Shown: positions 6,940 through 7,250 of the stretch, piece after piece
Layout: every line of letters starts with the position of its first letter
Position numbering within the stretch: position 1 is the first letter of the stretch
Origin: Acidimicrobiaceae bacterium
GTDB lineage: Bacteria; Actinomycetota; Acidimicrobiia; Acidimicrobiales; Acidimicrobiaceae
Reading direction: 5' to 3'
Length of the DNA: 7,250 nucleotides
NCBI GenBank assembly: GCA_013044365.1
Contig: JABEUP010000232.1
Coordinates: 1-7,250, forward strand
The notes under the pieces: generated by a model
Database searches by the model: none
Told to the model about the DNA's origin: nothing
What the model saw: the letters and a program-made list of their open reading frames with translations, nothing else
Position numbers and translations under genes: made by a program

Positions 6940-7250
6940 ACTGCTTCCCCGAGTGGTACGGGCTATTGGTTGGTCGCATTGGACGGTAATATTTCCAGTT
7001 TCGGAGATGCGGCCTACCATAGCTCGCTGGCCGGTGAGCCGACATCAAATCCAGTGGCCGGTTTCGCTTCGACCCCTGACGGCAAGGGCTACTGGCTGGC
7101 GGCACAAGACGGCGGAGTTTTCTCCTTCGGAGATGCAACCTTCTACGGTTCTATGGGCGCTATGCCACTGGCCCAGCCGATAGTTGGAATCAGCGGGTGA
7201 TCGAAGGGTGCAACTTGTTGTATCGAGCGAACCATGGTTTTCCTTGGTAC
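6940..7250 (+). pseudogene. Broken GYW/SFGDA repeat-protein fragment (Acidimicrobiia-type repeats)
   Basis: The frame is open from 6940 to the TGA at 7198-7200 and has no ATG start. It encodes two tandem units whose GYW motifs begin at 6961 and 7087, a 126-bp (42-residue) period. Unit 1 has GYWLVALDG, SSFGDAAYH and PVAGFASTPDG. Unit 2 has GYWLAAQDGG, FSFGDATFYGS and QPIVGIS. Immediately left, TGA (6937) and TAA (6928) separate it from an in-frame ATG at 6901. The KP and TASPSG residues around these stops look like the end of a previous unit. After the TGA, shifting by one base from 7196 gives VQLVVSSEPWFSLV, which lines up loosely with the start of a third unit about 8 bases short of the expected phase. 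This suggests an indel rather than a natural C-terminus. I recall such repeats in long secreted or surface proteins of Acidimicrobiia, probably forming beta-propeller-like folds; their function is unknown. A relic of a larger gene, possibly continuing beyond the window, is the best reading. Confidence 0.7.

Overview
The window looks like chromosomal DNA of a mid-GC actinobacterium, most likely a member of the Acidimicrobiia. Two things suggest this. A UPF0182 membrane protein is present, a family common in Actinobacteria. At the right end there are GYWL..(S)DG..(F)SFGDA repeats of about 42 residues, which I associate (from memory) with secreted proteins of Acidimicrobiia. The rank below class cannot be fixed from the sequence.

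Layout, left to right. (1) 1-2615, minus: nearly all of a large UPF0182 protein, with seven N-terminal membrane helices and a long extracytoplasmic domain; its C-terminus lies beyond base 1. (2) 2616-2907: a divergent intergenic region. (3) 2908-4577, plus: a two-gene operon with a 1-base stop/start overlap, encoding a membrane-associated family 2 glycosyltransferase followed by a membrane-anchored NodB-type polysaccharide deacetylase. (4) 4578-5111: mostly non-coding, but it contains a decayed cold-shock (CspA-like) gene that becomes visible once a frameshift near 4966 is allowed. (5) 5112-6374, minus: a D-Ala-D-Ala carboxypeptidase (penicillin-binding protein, peptidase S11) with an N-terminal membrane anchor. 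(6) 6375-6900: no convincing gene; it holds three ACACC units repeated at an exact 10-bp spacing. (7) 6940-7250, plus: a broken fragment of a GYW/SFGDA repeat protein, closed by stops on the left and apparently frameshifted on the right.

The intact genes share a cell-envelope theme: a glycosyltransferase and deacetylase pair that could make or modify an amino-sugar-containing glycan or lipid-linked sugar, a peptidoglycan-trimming carboxypeptidase, and a large membrane protein of unknown function. The two gene relics on either side of the carboxypeptidase suggest that the right half has undergone gene decay. I see no RNA genes, CRISPR arrays, complete insertion sequences or phage genes. I found no clear new defence or mobile system. 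The least described items are the GT2-NodB pair, the UPF0182 protein and the two pseudogenes.
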